DNA of 64,000 nucleotides, taken from NCBI GenBank assembly GCA_013141115.1, contig JABFRP010000002.1, positions 2,282,647 to 2,346,646 of the forward strand, given 5' to 3'. The notes beneath the pieces were generated by a model. That model saw nothing but the letters and a program-made list of their open reading frames with translations, did not search any database and was not told the DNA's origin. The stretch's first letter is position 1, and each line of letters begins with the position of its first letter. The DNA comes from Ferruginibacter sp. (GTDB taxonomy: Bacteria; Bacteroidota; Bacteroidia; Chitinophagales; Chitinophagaceae). This document shows, piece by piece, positions 16,017-25,930 of the stretch. The position numbers and the translations under genes were made by a program.

Positions 16017-18821
16017 ATGGCAACAGCAACAACAAAGCAAAAAACAGCAACTAAAATAACCGCTCAACAAGGTATTTATATAAAAGGCGCAAGGGTACAT
16101 AATTTAAAAAACGTATCTGTCACTATTCCACGCAACCAACTCATTGTTGTTACAGGGGTTTCCGGTTCCGGTAAATCATCACTTACTATTGATACTTTAT
16201 TTGCCGAGGGGCAGCGGAGATATGCAGAAAGCCTGAGTGCTTATGCCCGCCAGTTTATGCAACGTATGAATAAGCCGGATGTGGATTATATTAAAGGCTT
16301 GTGTCCGGCAATTGCAATTGAACAAAAAGTAATTACCCGAACACCCCGCAGTACGGTAGGTAGTATGACGGAAATTTATGATTATTTAAGATTACTGTTT
16401 GCCCGTGCAGGCAAAACCATATCACCGGTTAGTGGTGCTAGTGTAAAAAAGGATGATGTAAATGATGTGGTGGAATTTATTGCCCATTTAAAAGCAGGAG
16501 ATAAAGTTTTAGTATTGGTACCTTTTAAACAACAAAAAAACAGGGATGCAAAAGAAGAACTGAATATTTTATTACAAAAAGGATTTTCAAGAGTATATCA
16601 AAATAAAGAAATAATAAGGATAGAAGATTTGCTGGAACAGGAAAAGCAACCCAAAAAAATAGATCCCAAAACTACATTTTTGCTGGTTGACAGATTTGTG
16701 GTAAAAGCTTTTGATGAAGATGACAGGCATCGAATGTCCGATTCGGTAAATACTGCCTTTTATGAAGGCGAAGGAGAATTATTTGTAGAGATTAATGGAA
16801 ATGAAAAGAAACAGTTCTCTAATAAATTTGAAGCAGATGGAATCGTTTTTGAAGAACCGGTGCCCAACTTATTCTCTTTCAATAATCCTTATGGCGCTTG
16901 CCCCACCTGCGAAGGTTTTTCGCAAATACTGGGCCTCGATCCTGATTTGATTATACCTAACAAACAACTAAGTGTGTACGAAGGTGCTGTGGCGCCATGG
17001 AAAGGTGAAAAGTTAAGTGCATGGAAAGACCAGTTTGTTAAAGCGGCTAAGAAGTTTGATTTTCCGGTTCATAAACCCATTATGGACTTAACGGAAGATC
17101 AGCTGAGTGAACTTTGGAATGGTAATACCTATGTACAGGGTATCAATGATTTTTTTAAAGAAGTGGAAGCCAATTTATACAAAGTGCAGTACCGTGTTTT
17201 ATTATCCCGTTACAGGGGGCGAACACAATGCACCGATTGTAAAGGCTATCGGTTACGTAAAGAAGCTTTGTATGTAAAAGTTGGCGGCAAACATATTGGA
17301 CAATTATGTGAACTGCCGGTAAGGGACTTACAGCTTTGGTTTGCTGAATTGAAATTGAATGAGTACGACCTGCAGGTGACCAAAAGAATTTTAATTGAAA
17401 TTCATCACCGCATTAAAACATTAATGGATGTTGGGTTGGGCTATCTTACATTAAACCGGTTGGCCAATAGTTTAAGTGGTGGCGAGAGTCAGCGTATTCA
17501 GTTAACCCGAAGTTTAGGTAGCAACCTCACCAACTCTTTATATATTTTAGATGAGCCCTCAATAGGTTTGCACAGCAGAGATACCGAACGTTTAATAAAA
17601 GTACTAAAAGAATTAAGAGACTTGGGCAATACGGTAGTAGTGGTAGAGCATGATGAAATGATGATGAGGGAAGCGGATCATATTATAGATATGGGGCCAC
17701 TGGCAAGTCATTTAGGCGGAGAGGTAACCGCCGAAGGTAATTATGATGCAATCATCAAAAATTCCAGGAGCCTAACCGGAAAATATTTATCCGGTGTATT
17801 AAGTATCGATCCTCCAAAAACAGTTCGCAAATGGAACCGATCGGTAAAAGTGGAAGGAGCAAGACAAAATAATTTGAAAAACATTACGGTTGAATTTCCA
17901 TTAAATATTTTGTGTGTGGTAAGTGGGGTAAGCGGTAGCGGCAAAACAACTTTGGTAAAGCAAATTTTGTATCCTGCATTACAAAAATTAAAAGGAGAGT
18001 TTATTGATAAAGCAGGTTTACATAAAGCCATTACCGGCGATGTTGATCATATTGCTCAAATAGAAATGGTGGATCAAAACCCCATTGGTAAATCATCAAG
18101 AAGTAATCCTGTTACTTACATAAAAGCGTATGACGAAATAAGGGATTTATACAGCAGGCAACCTTTAAGCAAAATGAGGGGCTTTCAACCCAAGCATTTT
18201 TCATTTAATGTAGATGGCGGAAGATGCGACGCCTGCAAAGGTGAGGGCGAGCAAACTATAGAAATGCAGTTTTTAGCAGATGTGCATTTAACCTGCGATG
18301 TGTGCGGAGGTAAACGATTTAAAGAAGAAGTACTGGAAGTAATGTACAAACACAAAAGCATTTACGATGTTTTAGATATGAGTGTAGATGATGCCGTTGA
18401 TTTTTTTATTGAAGAGCCATCTGTAGCTAATAAGATTAAACCATTAAGCGATGTTGGTTTGGGATATGTAAAATTAGGACAGTCTTCGGATACACTTTCC
18501 GGGGGCGAAGCGCAAAGAGTAAAACTGGCGTCGTTTCTTGGTAAAGGAAAATCGCAGGGCAGCATATTATTTATATTTGATGAACCTACTACAGGACTTC
18601 ATTTTAATGATATAAAAAAATTATTAGCTTCTTTTAATGCTTTGATAGAACAGGGGCATTCTATATTGGTGATAGAACACAATACAGATGTAATTAAAAG
18701 TGCCGATTGGGTAATTGATCTGGGGCCGGAAGCGGGTGATGGTGGCGGTAAACTTGTATTTGCAGGTAAGCCTGTAGACTTAAAGTTTTGTAAAACAAGC
18801 CAAACGGCATTATATTGTTAG
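16017..18821 (+). CDS. uvrA: Excinuclease ABC subunit A (UvrA)
   Basis: UvrA is the damage-recognition ATPase of bacterial nucleotide excision repair. Both ABC modules are present: Walker [10 protein letters not shown] near residue 46 and GVSGSGKTT near 640, with signatures LSGGESQR (near 485) and LSGGEAQR (near 825). Zinc-binding Cys motifs are seen (CPTCEG, CTDCKG, then [10 protein letters not shown] and CDVCGGKRF). The 934-residue length is typical. I start at the ATG at 16017; an in-frame TTG two codons earlier (16011) is less likely. No repair genes adjoin it, which is usual. Bacteroidota genomes often have more than one uvrA. Confidence 0.97.
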   Translation: MATATTKQKTATKITAQQGIYIKGARVHNLKNVSVTIPRNQLIVVTGVSGSGKSSLTIDTLFAEGQRRYAESLSAYARQFMQRMNKPDVDYIKGLCPAIAIEQKVITRTPRSTVGSMTEIYDYLRLLFARAGKTISPVSGASVKKDDVNDVVEFIAHLKAGDKVLVLVPFKQQKNRDAKEELNILLQKGFSRVYQNKEIIRIEDLLEQEKQPKKIDPKTTFLLVDRFVVKAFDEDDRHRMSDSVNTAFYEGEGELFVEINGNEKKQFSNKFEADGIVFEEPVPNLFSFNNPYGACPTCEGFSQILGLDPDLIIPNKQLSVYEGAVAPWKGEKLSAWKDQFVKAAKKFDFPVHKPIMDLTEDQLSELWNGNTYVQGINDFFKEVEANLYKVQYRVLLSRYRGRTQCTDCKGYRLRKEALYVKVGGKHIGQLCELPVRDLQLWFAELKLNEYDLQVTKRILIEIHHRIKTLMDVGLGYLTLNRLANSLSGGESQRIQLTRSLGSNLTNSLYILDEPSIGLHSRDTERLIKVLKELRDLGNTVVVVEHDEMMMREADHIIDMGPLASHLGGEVTAEGNYDAIIKNSRSLTGKYLSGVLSIDPPKTVRKWNRSVKVEGARQNNLKNITVEFPLNILCVVSGVSGSGKTTLVKQILYPALQKLKGEFIDKAGLHKAITGDVDHIAQIEMVDQNPIGKSSRSNPVTYIKAYDEIRDLYSRQPLSKMRGFQPKHFSFNVDGGRCDACKGEGEQTIEMQFLADVHLTCDVCGGKRFKEEVLEVMYKHKSIYDVLDMSVDDAVDFFIEEPSVANKIKPLSDVGLGYVKLGQSSDTLSGGEAQRVKLASFLGKGKSQGSILFIFDEPTTGLHFNDIKKLLASFNALIEQGHSILVIEHNTDVIKSADWVIDLGPEAGDGGGKLVFAGKPVDLKFCKTSQTALYC

Positions 18822-19256
18822 CAAAATACACAGGGGTAAATTATTTCAAAAAAATTTTTGTAAATTCAAAATCAATTATCTACTTTTACTTTTGAAAGTA
18901 TTTACCTAACCATTTACTCTCATTATTTTCGACTGTACCTCATCTAAGAAATCAAGTCAATCTTATTGAATTATACTATTTTTATATCAGCTTAAGCTGG
19001 TTTAAGAAAATTTACTTTAATATTGTTGATTAACCTTTCTTCTTCCAATCCGCAAAAAAAAACCTAAGCATCCATTTTTCTTTTGTAAACCATCAGTTAA
19101 TTTTATATTAATTACTTAATATATTTAGCGGGTCTCATTTTTATTTAACCAGTAAGAACTATTCCTGCAAGTAAGATCCTCTCCAGTAAAACCAAACCGT
19201 CCATTCCCTCTGCTTTAAACCAAAGCTTATCAAATCTTATTTATTTAAAATTAAAA
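18822..19256. other. Long intergenic leader region before the T9SS surface protein
   Basis: 435 bp with no ORF of note. It is AT-rich with several poly-A and poly-T tracts and a small inverted repeat (AGCTTAAGCT, near 18989). TATATTTA near 19120 differs from TAnnTTTG in one base. No terminator with a clean T-run is seen after uvrA. Confidence 0.5.
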
Positions 19257-21629
19257 ATGGACAACATGAAAAAGTATTACATTATTTTAAACGTACTTCT
19301 TTTGGGAGCACTGGGCTCGTTTGCACAAACAACGTACACCTGGAATTTAGCTGGTGGAGGTAGTTGGGCTACTGCTGCTAACTGGACGCCTACGAGAACC
19401 ACTCCGGCAGCGAATGACATTTTGCAATTTAATACAGCCATAACAGCGAGTATTACAGCAGTGCCAACTCAAACAATTGGTAAATTGCTGATTTCCAATA
19501 ACGCCAATATTACTTTGTCTGGTGGTGGTGGTGGTCAAACATTAACCATTGGAAATGGTACAGGCGATGATCTGGTTATTTCAACGGGTGCAACTTTAAA
19601 TCAAAATGCCAGTCTTGAAACAATTACACTTGCAACTAGCACTACTGCAGATGTTAGCGGTACATTAGTAGTTAATGGTATTTACAATACAAACGGAACT
19701 ACAGTTGTAACAACAGTTACAGGCACACTTACAGATAATAATACTGTTACCTGTACCACTGCAACTAAACTTTTATTAAACAGCGGTTCTACATATACCC
19801 GTGGAGCTGATGCAGGAACTGTTCCTACAGCAACCTGGAACGCCAATTCTACCTGTAATATTACTGGTGTAACTGCAACAATTCCTGCCGGATTAACCCA
19901 AACGTTTGGAAATTTTACTTATAACTGCGTTGGACAAACTGGAGCTGAGTATTTTGATGCAGCAGTTAATATTGCAGGAAATTTCACTGTAACATCAACT
20001 GGTGGTGCAGGTGGTTCTTTAAGAGTATCAAGCAACGCTACTGCACGTACTGTTACAGTTGGTGGAAATTATTCTCAAACAGCTGGCGAATTCAGGTTAA
20101 ATAACAGTACAGGAGGAGTTACAATGACAGTTGGAGGTAACTTAAGTTTAAGTGGAACAGCTTTATTTACTTTAGTGAGTGGTGCAGCAAATTCATCTGT
20201 GTCTGTTGCAGGAAATGTGTCAGTAACTGCCGGTGAATTAAGAATGTCAGAAGACAATAATATTGGTACACTCAATATTGCAGGAAACTTTACACACTCT
20301 GGTGGTACAGTTACCGAAACAGCTGCAGGTAGTGGTGCAATAGTTTTTAATGGTACTGTGGCGCAAGTTTACACACCGGGTGGTACACTTACAAATACTA
20401 TTAATTATACTGTTAATAATGCTGCAGGTATTACGTTTGCAGGTTCAGTTTCTCTTCCTGCTGCTTTAACTTTAACCAGCGGTATATTAACTGTAAATAC
20501 AGGAAGCACACTAACCATTGCAAATGGTAATGTTATTGGCGGTGCTGCATTTAGTTCAACCAAGCATATTGCAACCCTTGTAAATACCGGTACAGGAGCA
20601 CAAGGATTTTTACGTGTAAATAATATGGCTATTTCTACGCCATACGTATTCCCTGTAGGCGATGGTACCAATTATTTGCCAGCAACACTTACCCCATCTG
20701 ATGCTGCTGCAGGAAACAGAACATTCAGCGTATGTGCTTTTCCTGGTATTACAACAAATGGTACACCAAACGGAACTGCATTTACAGCAGTACAAAAAGC
20801 AAGGTGCGTTGATGCTGTATGGACAATTACTTATAATGGAGCTGGTGCTCCTACTGCAGCAGCTACTACTGTTGCAACAGCCTGGCCTGCAACTTTGGAA
20901 GGATCAAACTTTGCATTGGTTAGCGGCGCATTAATTGGAGTTGCTCATTACGATGGTCCATCATGGGGTACAGCTGCAGGCGTTGGTGATAATGGAGCTA
21001 ATACTGCTACACGTACTAACGTAACTACTTTTTCTCCATTTGCTGTGGGCATTATAAGCCCAAGCGGTGCTCCATTACCAATTAAAGTATACTACTTTAA
21101 TGCAGCTAAAGGTAATGCAGTAAATACATTAAACTGGAATGCAGAGTGCAGCAGCACAGCAGCTACTTTTGAAATTGAGCGTTCAGCAGATGGTGTAAAC
21201 TTTACTACTATTAATACAATTACTGCAAGCCAGGCTCGTTGCGCATTGCCATTTACTTATGATGATAATAGCGGTGTAGTTGGTACAGTTTTCTACCGTA
21301 TTAAAATTATTGATGCGGATGGAGGACGAGTTAACTTCACATCAAAAGTAAAAGTAGGAGGAAAACAAAATGATATTCAATTAGCAGGTATTTTGCCAAA
21401 CCCTGTAAGCAACATTGCACAATTGAATGTTACCACAACTAAAAAAGATAAAGTAGAGCTGGCAATTATTTCTCTTGAAGGAAAAGTAATGTACAGAAAT
21501 GCAGTTCAGCTACAGTCTGGATCAAGCATCGTTAGTTTAGATGTATCTGGCCTTGCTAGCGGAACTTATTTTGTAAGAGGTGTATTTGCTGATGGTCAAA
21601 CCAATTCTATCAAGTTTATTAAGCAATAA
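19257..21629 (+). CDS. Large T9SS-secreted surface protein with repetitive beta-rich body
   Basis: The 790-residue protein has a signal peptide (from Met4, MKKYYIILNVLLL, ending SFAQ) and a long Thr/Gly/Ala/Asn-rich body (25-600) with repeating patterns such as GGN-(F/Y/L)-S-x-(T/S), typical of a parallel beta-helix adhesin-like surface protein. A T9SS type A sorting domain closes it (about 715-790: ILPNPVSN, then LDVSGLASGTYFVRG and a final basic FIKQ). The protein is therefore probably moved through the outer membrane by the type IX system and anchored or released. No catalytic motif is visible. The ATG at 19266 is an equally likely start. Two strong terminators follow. Confidence 0.88.
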   Translation: MDNMKKYYIILNVLLLGALGSFAQTTYTWNLAGGGSWATAANWTPTRTTPAANDILQFNTAITASITAVPTQTIGKLLISNNANITLSGGGGGQTLTIGNGTGDDLVISTGATLNQNASLETITLATSTTADVSGTLVVNGIYNTNGTTVVTTVTGTLTDNNTVTCTTATKLLLNSGSTYTRGADAGTVPTATWNANSTCNITGVTATIPAGLTQTFGNFTYNCVGQTGAEYFDAAVNIAGNFTVTSTGGAGGSLRVSSNATARTVTVGGNYSQTAGEFRLNNSTGGVTMTVGGNLSLSGTALFTLVSGAANSSVSVAGNVSVTAGELRMSEDNNIGTLNIAGNFTHSGGTVTETAAGSGAIVFNGTVAQVYTPGGTLTNTINYTVNNAAGITFAGSVSLPAALTLTSGILTVNTGSTLTIANGNVIGGAAFSSTKHIATLVNTGTGAQGFLRVNNMAISTPYVFPVGDGTNYLPATLTPSDAAAGNRTFSVCAFPGITTNGTPNGTAFTAVQKARCVDAVWTITYNGAGAPTAAATTVATAWPATLEGSNFALVSGALIGVAHYDGPSWGTAAGVGDNGANTATRTNVTTFSPFAVGIISPSGAPLPIKVYYFNAAKGNAVNTLNWNAECSSTAATFEIERSADGVNFTTINTITASQARCALPFTYDDNSGVVGTVFYRIKIIDADGGRVNFTSKVKVGGKQNDIQLAGILPNPVSNIAQLNVTTTKKDKVELAIISLEGKVMYRNAVQLQSGSSIVSLDVSGLASGTYFVRGVFADGQTNSIKFIKQ

Positions 21630-21650
21630 CAACTTAGCACATCAATCTAT

Positions 21651-21682
21651 AAAAAGCGCCTTTTAATTAAGGCGCTTTTTTT
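21651..21682 (+). terminator. Rho-independent terminator after the T9SS surface protein
   Basis: A 12 bp stem (AAAAAGCGCCTT at 21651-21662 paired with 21669-21680) with a 6-base loop is followed by further T residues. It lies 22 bp after the stop codon. Confidence 0.9.
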
Positions 21683-21838
21683 ATGGTAACCTGTTTGCCG
21701 GTTATTATTTACCGTATTCTATAAAGTTGTTACTGTAATAAACTGCTACAAAAAGGCCCGTGTTGTTATTGCTATTATATTATTATGGCTTTAAGGTAAT
21801 ATAGTAACTCTCTATGTAAATATAAAGAGTTGGATAAT

Positions 21839-21866
21839 AAAAATGCCTTAATTCAAAGGCATTTTT
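21839..21866. terminator. Bidirectional terminator between convergent genes
   Basis: AAAAATGCCTT (21839-21849) pairs with AAGGCATTTTT (21856-21866) around a 6-base loop, with T-runs on both strands. It stands between the + strand T9SS gene and the - strand DUF4293 gene and could serve either. Confidence 0.8.
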
Positions 21867-21892
21867 GTAATTAATTTAATAAGAAAAGATGA

Positions 21893-22303
21893 TTATCTCA
21901 GTCTGTCGCTATCCTTTACCATTCTCTCATCTTTATTAATGCTTCGAGCAGCTAAAAAAAAGAGAAATACAATAATGCCATGCAATATTGCCCAAAATGA
22001 AAGCGTGCCATCTGTATAAGTTTTAACTTCTCTGTAGTACATAAAAATCAATAAGGCTTCCAGCAATATACCCAGTATACATAACCGCATTTGCAATTTT
22101 CTGTTTTTAAAAAGAAATATAGTGCATAATGCAAGAAAACTTACTGCAATGGTAAGCAGCAATATAGGGAAATTTTCAGCAGCATTTACTTTATATAATG
22201 TTGGGTGCTCAAGGTTTATACCGCTGTAATATTCAAACTTAAAAGTAAGCGAGGCTGCAACAGCAGCAAGTAATAACCAAACAGACTGTATGCGTTGTAT
22301 CAT
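21893..22303 (-). CDS. DUF4293 family membrane protein
   Basis: The 136-residue protein has four membrane segments (about 7-24, 45-65, 73-90 and 103-120) and the family opening MIQRIQSVWLLLA. DUF4293 is a Bacteroidota membrane family without known function. It follows glyA on the same strand after 97 bp that consist of GTTTAG/CTAAAC repeats, so read-through may be modulated there. Confidence 0.85.
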   Translation of the reverse strand: MIQRIQSVWLLLAAVAASLTFKFEYYSGINLEHPTLYKVNAAENFPILLLTIAVSFLALCTIFLFKNRKLQMRLCILGILLEALLIFMYYREVKTYTDGTLSFWAILHGIIVFLFFLAARSINKDERMVKDSDRLR

Positions 22304-22310
22304 TAAAAAA

Positions 22311-22398
22311 AGTTTAGAAGTTATGGGTTTAGAAGTTTAGAAGGTTCGGGTATTTAGTGGCCTACACTAAACCCCTAAACTCTCTAAACTCCTAAACC
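22311..22398. repeat. Self-complementary GTTTAG/CTAAAC repeat cluster
   Basis: GTTTAG occurs at 22312, 22327 and 22335, with a variant ATTTAG near 22352. CTAAAC occurs at 22367, 22375, 22384 and 22392. The left block (22326-22343) and right block (22375-22398) can fold into one long imperfect hairpin. The array fills almost the whole gap between glyA and the DUF4293 gene. It may be a dispersed repeat or a transcript-processing element. Confidence 0.7.
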
Positions 22399-22400
22399 AG

Positions 22401-23681
22401 TTAACCTAGTTCCGGGTATAAAGAAAATTGTTGCATAAATGCTTTCACCTCATGTGCTACTGACGCTAATACAGTTTCATCATCTGCATTCATCAAAGCC
22501 TTGTCAATGAAATCAACCACTACCTGCATATGTTCTTCCTTCATGCCCCTGGTGGTTATAGCTGCTACGCCAACACGTATGCCGCTTGTAACAAAGGCAC
22601 TTTTATCGTCGTAAGGCACCATGTTTTTATTTACGGTTATATCGGCTTTGCCTAACACCTGCTCTGCTTTTTTACCGCTGATATTTTTATTTCTCAAATC
22701 GATCAGCATTAAATGATTATCAGTACCGCCACTTATTATCTGGTAGTCTTTTGCATTTAATGCTTTGGCCATTGCCTGTGCGTTGGCAATAATTTGTTTA
22801 GCATAAACTGTAAACTCATCGGTTAGTATTTCGCCAAAGGCAATTGCTTTTGCAGCAATTACATGCTCTAATGGTCCACCTTGTGTACCTGGAAAAACAG
22901 CCATATCCAGCAAGTTACTCATCATGCGTACATTGCCTTTTACATCTTTTAAACCAAAGGGGTTTTCAAAATCTGTTTTCATTAAAATAATACCACCACG
23001 GGGGCCACGTAAAGTTTTGTGGGTAGTGCTGGTTACAAAATGGCAATGCTCAAAAGGAGAGCTTAATAAGCCTTTGGCAATTAGCCCGGCAGGATGCGCC
23101 ATATCGCACCAAACAAAAGCACCTACTTCATCAGCCACTTTTCTAATTCTTGCATAATCAATATCACGGCTGTAAGCACTGGCACCACAGATAATAACTT
23201 TTGGTTTTTCTGTACGTGCTTTTTCTTCCAGCATTTCGTAGTCAATAAGGCCGGTATCTTTTTTTACACCGTAAAAATGAGGTTGATATAATTTACCGGA
23301 AAAATTTACTGTAGAGCCATGGGTTAAATGCCCGCCCATGCTAAGATCTAATCCCAGTATTTTATCGCCGGGCTGTAAAATAGCCAGTAATAAAGCTGCA
23401 TTGGCTTGTGCCCCGCTATGCGGTTGTACGTTGGCATATTCACAGTTAAAAATTTGTTTCAACCGGTCAATAGCCAATTGTTCTACCTGGTCTACAATTT
23501 CGCAACCACCATAATACCTGCGGCCGGGGTATCCTTCTGCATATTTATTGGTTAAAGAGGTACCCATTGCCTGCATTACCTGCAAGCTGGTAAAGTTTTC
23601 TGAAGCAATGAGCTCAATGCCATTGCGTTGCCTTTCTAATTCTTTATTAATAAGTTCAAAAATTACTGTATCTCTTTGCAT
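22401..23681 (-). CDS. glyA: Serine hydroxymethyltransferase
   Basis: GlyA converts serine and tetrahydrofolate to glycine and methylene-tetrahydrofolate in the cytoplasm, using pyridoxal phosphate. The 426-residue length is standard. The PLP lysine is Lys222 in [15 protein letters not shown], and the N-terminal ELIASENF (23-30) and [15 protein letters not shown] (45-59) substrate-binding segments are intact. A TAnnTTTG promoter on the minus strand lies just upstream. Confidence 0.97.
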   Translation of the reverse strand: MQRDTVIFELINKELERQRNGIELIASENFTSLQVMQAMGTSLTNKYAEGYPGRRYYGGCEIVDQVEQLAIDRLKQIFNCEYANVQPHSGAQANAALLLAILQPGDKILGLDLSMGGHLTHGSTVNFSGKLYQPHFYGVKKDTGLIDYEMLEEKARTEKPKVIICGASAYSRDIDYARIRKVADEVGAFVWCDMAHPAGLIAKGLLSSPFEHCHFVTSTTHKTLRGPRGGIILMKTDFENPFGLKDVKGNVRMMSNLLDMAVFPGTQGGPLEHVIAAKAIAFGEILTDEFTVYAKQIIANAQAMAKALNAKDYQIISGGTDNHLMLIDLRNKNISGKKAEQVLGKADITVNKNMVPYDDKSAFVTSGIRVGVAAITTRGMKEEHMQVVVDFIDKALMNADDETVLASVAHEVKAFMQQFSLYPELG

Positions 23682-23697
23682 CTATAAAAATTTGGCG

Positions 23698-23705
23698 CAA
23701 AGATA
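23698..23705 (-). promoter_or_regulatory. glyA promoter -7 element
   Basis: Read on the minus strand this is TATCTTTG, an exact TAnnTTTG match, 16 bp before the glyA ATG at 23681. That predicts a very short leader of about ten bases. No strong -33 TTTG is visible. Confidence 0.55.
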
Positions 23706-23821
23706 AATGCAAGTTTTTAGGAAACCTAAAATGAGGTGGGTGTAAAAAATACACAGGCTTATTAAAAAATCGCTAATTTCACATCCTTTTAAAAAAAAGA
23801 CGCTTCACAAATATTCAAAGC

Positions 23822-24829
23822 ATGAAGGCTATTATACCGGTAGCAGGCGCAGGCACTAAACTTCGTCCGCATACATACACACAACCCAAAGCGTTAATTC
23901 CACTTGCAGGAAAAACTAATCTCAGTATAATCATAGATCAATTAAAAGATGCAGGGATAAATGATTTTGTATTTATTATAGGTTACCTGGGAGAAAAGAT
24001 ACAGGATTACGTAAAGGAAAGATACCCACAATTAAATTGCCATTTTGTACTTCAAAACGAACGGCATGGCACCGGGCACGCCATTAATCTTACCAAAGAA
24101 ATTATTGGGGATGATGAAATATTGATTGTATTGGGTGATACTATTGCCGAGTATGATGTAAAAGAAATTATTAATGCACCCTACTCAATGCTGGGCGTAA
24201 AAAAAGTAGATGACCCACGAAATTTTGGAGTAGCTGAAATAGAAGAAGATGGTTTTATAAACCGGGTGGTAGAAAAGCCAGCCATTCCTAAAAGTAATAT
24301 GGCTTTAGTAGGAGTTTATAAAATTAAGGAAACAGCCTTTTTGTTCTCCTGTATTCAAAAAATAATAGCGGCCAATATTAAAAGCTACGATGAGTTTAAC
24401 TTAACTGATGCGTTGGAATGTATGATTCAAAACGGCGTTAAGTTTCAACCATTTAAAGTGCAAAACTGGTTCGATTGTGGTAAAAAAGAAACTTTGTTGG
24501 AATCGAATGCCACGCTGCTTAAAAAATTTGGTGGCAACATAGCTGAGGAGCATTCTTTTGAAAATACTATTATTATACCTCCGGTAAGTATCGGCGAAGG
24601 ATGTGATATAAAAAATTCCGTAATTGGCCCCAATGTGGCTATAGGTGATCACTCCAAACTAAATCATGCCATTATTAAAGATTCTATCATTGGCTCTTAT
24701 TCAAATCTGTATGAAATTGTATTAAACACCTCACTAATTGGAAGCGATGCGGAAGTTAAGGGAGTAAGCCGTAGTTTGAATATTGGTGATAATACTGCAA
24801 TCGACTTAGGTGGCGGCCACAAAAACTAA
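23822..24829 (+). CDS. Sugar-phosphate nucleotidyltransferase
   Basis: The 335-residue protein opens with the nucleotidyltransferase signature VAGAGTKLRPHTYTQPKALIPLAGK region (residues 7-31, with the catalytic Lys in PKAL). It continues with VLGDT (near 106) and VEKP (near 157), and ends in left-handed beta-helix hexapeptide repeats (about 240-325). It should join a sugar-1-phosphate to a nucleoside triphosphate to give NDP-sugar. Whether dTDP-glucose, GDP-mannose or UDP-sugar cannot be decided. It may serve the polysaccharide export genes 1-2 kb downstream. Confidence 0.88.
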   Translation: MKAIIPVAGAGTKLRPHTYTQPKALIPLAGKTNLSIIIDQLKDAGINDFVFIIGYLGEKIQDYVKERYPQLNCHFVLQNERHGTGHAINLTKEIIGDDEILIVLGDTIAEYDVKEIINAPYSMLGVKKVDDPRNFGVAEIEEDGFINRVVEKPAIPKSNMALVGVYKIKETAFLFSCIQKIIAANIKSYDEFNLTDALECMIQNGVKFQPFKVQNWFDCGKKETLLESNATLLKKFGGNIAEEHSFENTIIIPPVSIGEGCDIKNSVIGPNVAIGDHSKLNHAIIKDSIIGSYSNLYEIVLNTSLIGSDAEVKGVSRSLNIGDNTAIDLGGGHKN

Positions 24830-24946
24830 GTAAATACCTATCCTTTCAGATTAAAAAAACCTTGGATTTATGAAATAAAATAACTTACTTTGCGTTTCAA
24901 AGTACTTTCTATTTTATTTCAATAGTGAGTAAATAGTAATTGAACA

Positions 24947-25885
24947 ATGCATAACAGGGTAACACAACTTTTTAATATTAATTATCCAATCATTCAGGCA
25001 GGTATGATTTGGGCCAGCGGATGGCGCCTTGCAAGTGCTGTAAGTAATGCAGGAGGCTTGGGCCTGATAGGCAGTGGCAGCATGTATCCTGAAGTATTGA
25101 GAGAGCATATTCAAAAGTGTAAAGCCGTTACCAACAAGCCTTTTGGGGTTAATGTGCCATTGCTTTACCCGGATATTGATAAACATATTGCCATTATTAT
25201 TGAAGAAAAAGTGCCTATTGTTTTTACATCTGCCGGCAACCCTAAAACATGGACTACTATTTTAAAAGAAAATGGAATTAAAGTAGTGCATGTGGTAAGC
25301 AGCAGTAAATTTGCTCTTAAAGCACAAGAAGCAGGTTGCGATGCTGTAGTGGCAGAGGGTTTTGAGGCTGGTGGCCATAACGGAAGGGAAGAAACTACCA
25401 CAATGGTATTAATTCCTGCAGTTTGTGCAGCAGTAGATATACCTGTAATAGCCGCTGGTGGTATTGCAACGGGAAGACAAATGTTAGCGTCTATGGTTTT
25501 GGGAGCAGAAGCCGTTCAGATAGGAAGCCGTTTTGTGGCAAGTGATGAAGCATCATCACATATTAATTTTAAAGAAGCGGTTATACAGGCACAGGAAGGC
25601 GATACCGTATTATCGCTAAAGCAACTGACGCCGGTAAGATTATTGAAGAATAATTTTTTTAACCAGGTGCAAAAAGCAGAACAGGAATCTGCATCTGCAG
25701 ATGAACTAAAACAGTTATTAGGAAGAGGAAGAGCAAAACAAGGTATGTTTGAAGGAAACCTGGATGAAGGAGAACTGGAAATAGGTCAGGTAAGTACTCT
25801 TATAAAATCAATACAACCAGCTACAGCTATTATAAAAGAAATATGGCAAGAGTTTGAAACAGCATTGCAACAGCCACTAAAATAA
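24947..25885 (+). CDS. Nitronate monooxygenase family flavoprotein
   Basis: This 312-residue TIM-barrel FMN protein has the family features QAGMIWASGWRLASAVSNAG (residues 18-37), the AEGFEAGGHNG segment (near 138-148, holding the conserved His) and AAGGIATGRQ (near 171). Members include nitronate monooxygenase (oxidises toxic nitronates) and the enoyl-ACP reductase FabK; sequence alone does not separate them here. A TACTTTG-type promoter-like sequence lies near 24887-24893. The gene is followed after 45 bp by the Wza-like gene, which has its own promoter. Confidence 0.85.
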   Translation: MHNRVTQLFNINYPIIQAGMIWASGWRLASAVSNAGGLGLIGSGSMYPEVLREHIQKCKAVTNKPFGVNVPLLYPDIDKHIAIIIEEKVPIVFTSAGNPKTWTTILKENGIKVVHVVSSSKFALKAQEAGCDAVVAEGFEAGGHNGREETTTMVLIPAVCAAVDIPVIAAGGIATGRQMLASMVLGAEAVQIGSRFVASDEASSHINFKEAVIQAQEGDTVLSLKQLTPVRLLKNNFFNQVQKAEQESASADELKQLLGRGRAKQGMFEGNLDEGELEIGQVSTLIKSIQPATAIIKEIWQEFETALQQPLK

Positions 25886-25890
25886 TATAT

Positions 25891-25898
25891 TATCTTTG
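25891..25898 (+). promoter_or_regulatory. Promoter -7 element for the polysaccharide export genes
   Basis: TATCTTTG matches TAnnTTTG exactly, 32 bp before the preferred ATG at 25931. A TTGC at 25865-25868 could be a weak -33 element with 22 bp spacing. It would start transcription of the Wza-like and Wzz-like genes. Confidence 0.55.
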
Positions 25899-25930
25899 CC
25901 ATCAAATTTTTGAAAATCAACCCCCAACAA

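Noticed and set aside
19257..21629. Tandem repeats in the T9SS surface protein as a CRISPR or minisatellite
   Set aside because: The repetition is at the protein level (beta-helix-like pattern), with variable DNA and no constant repeat or spacer length.
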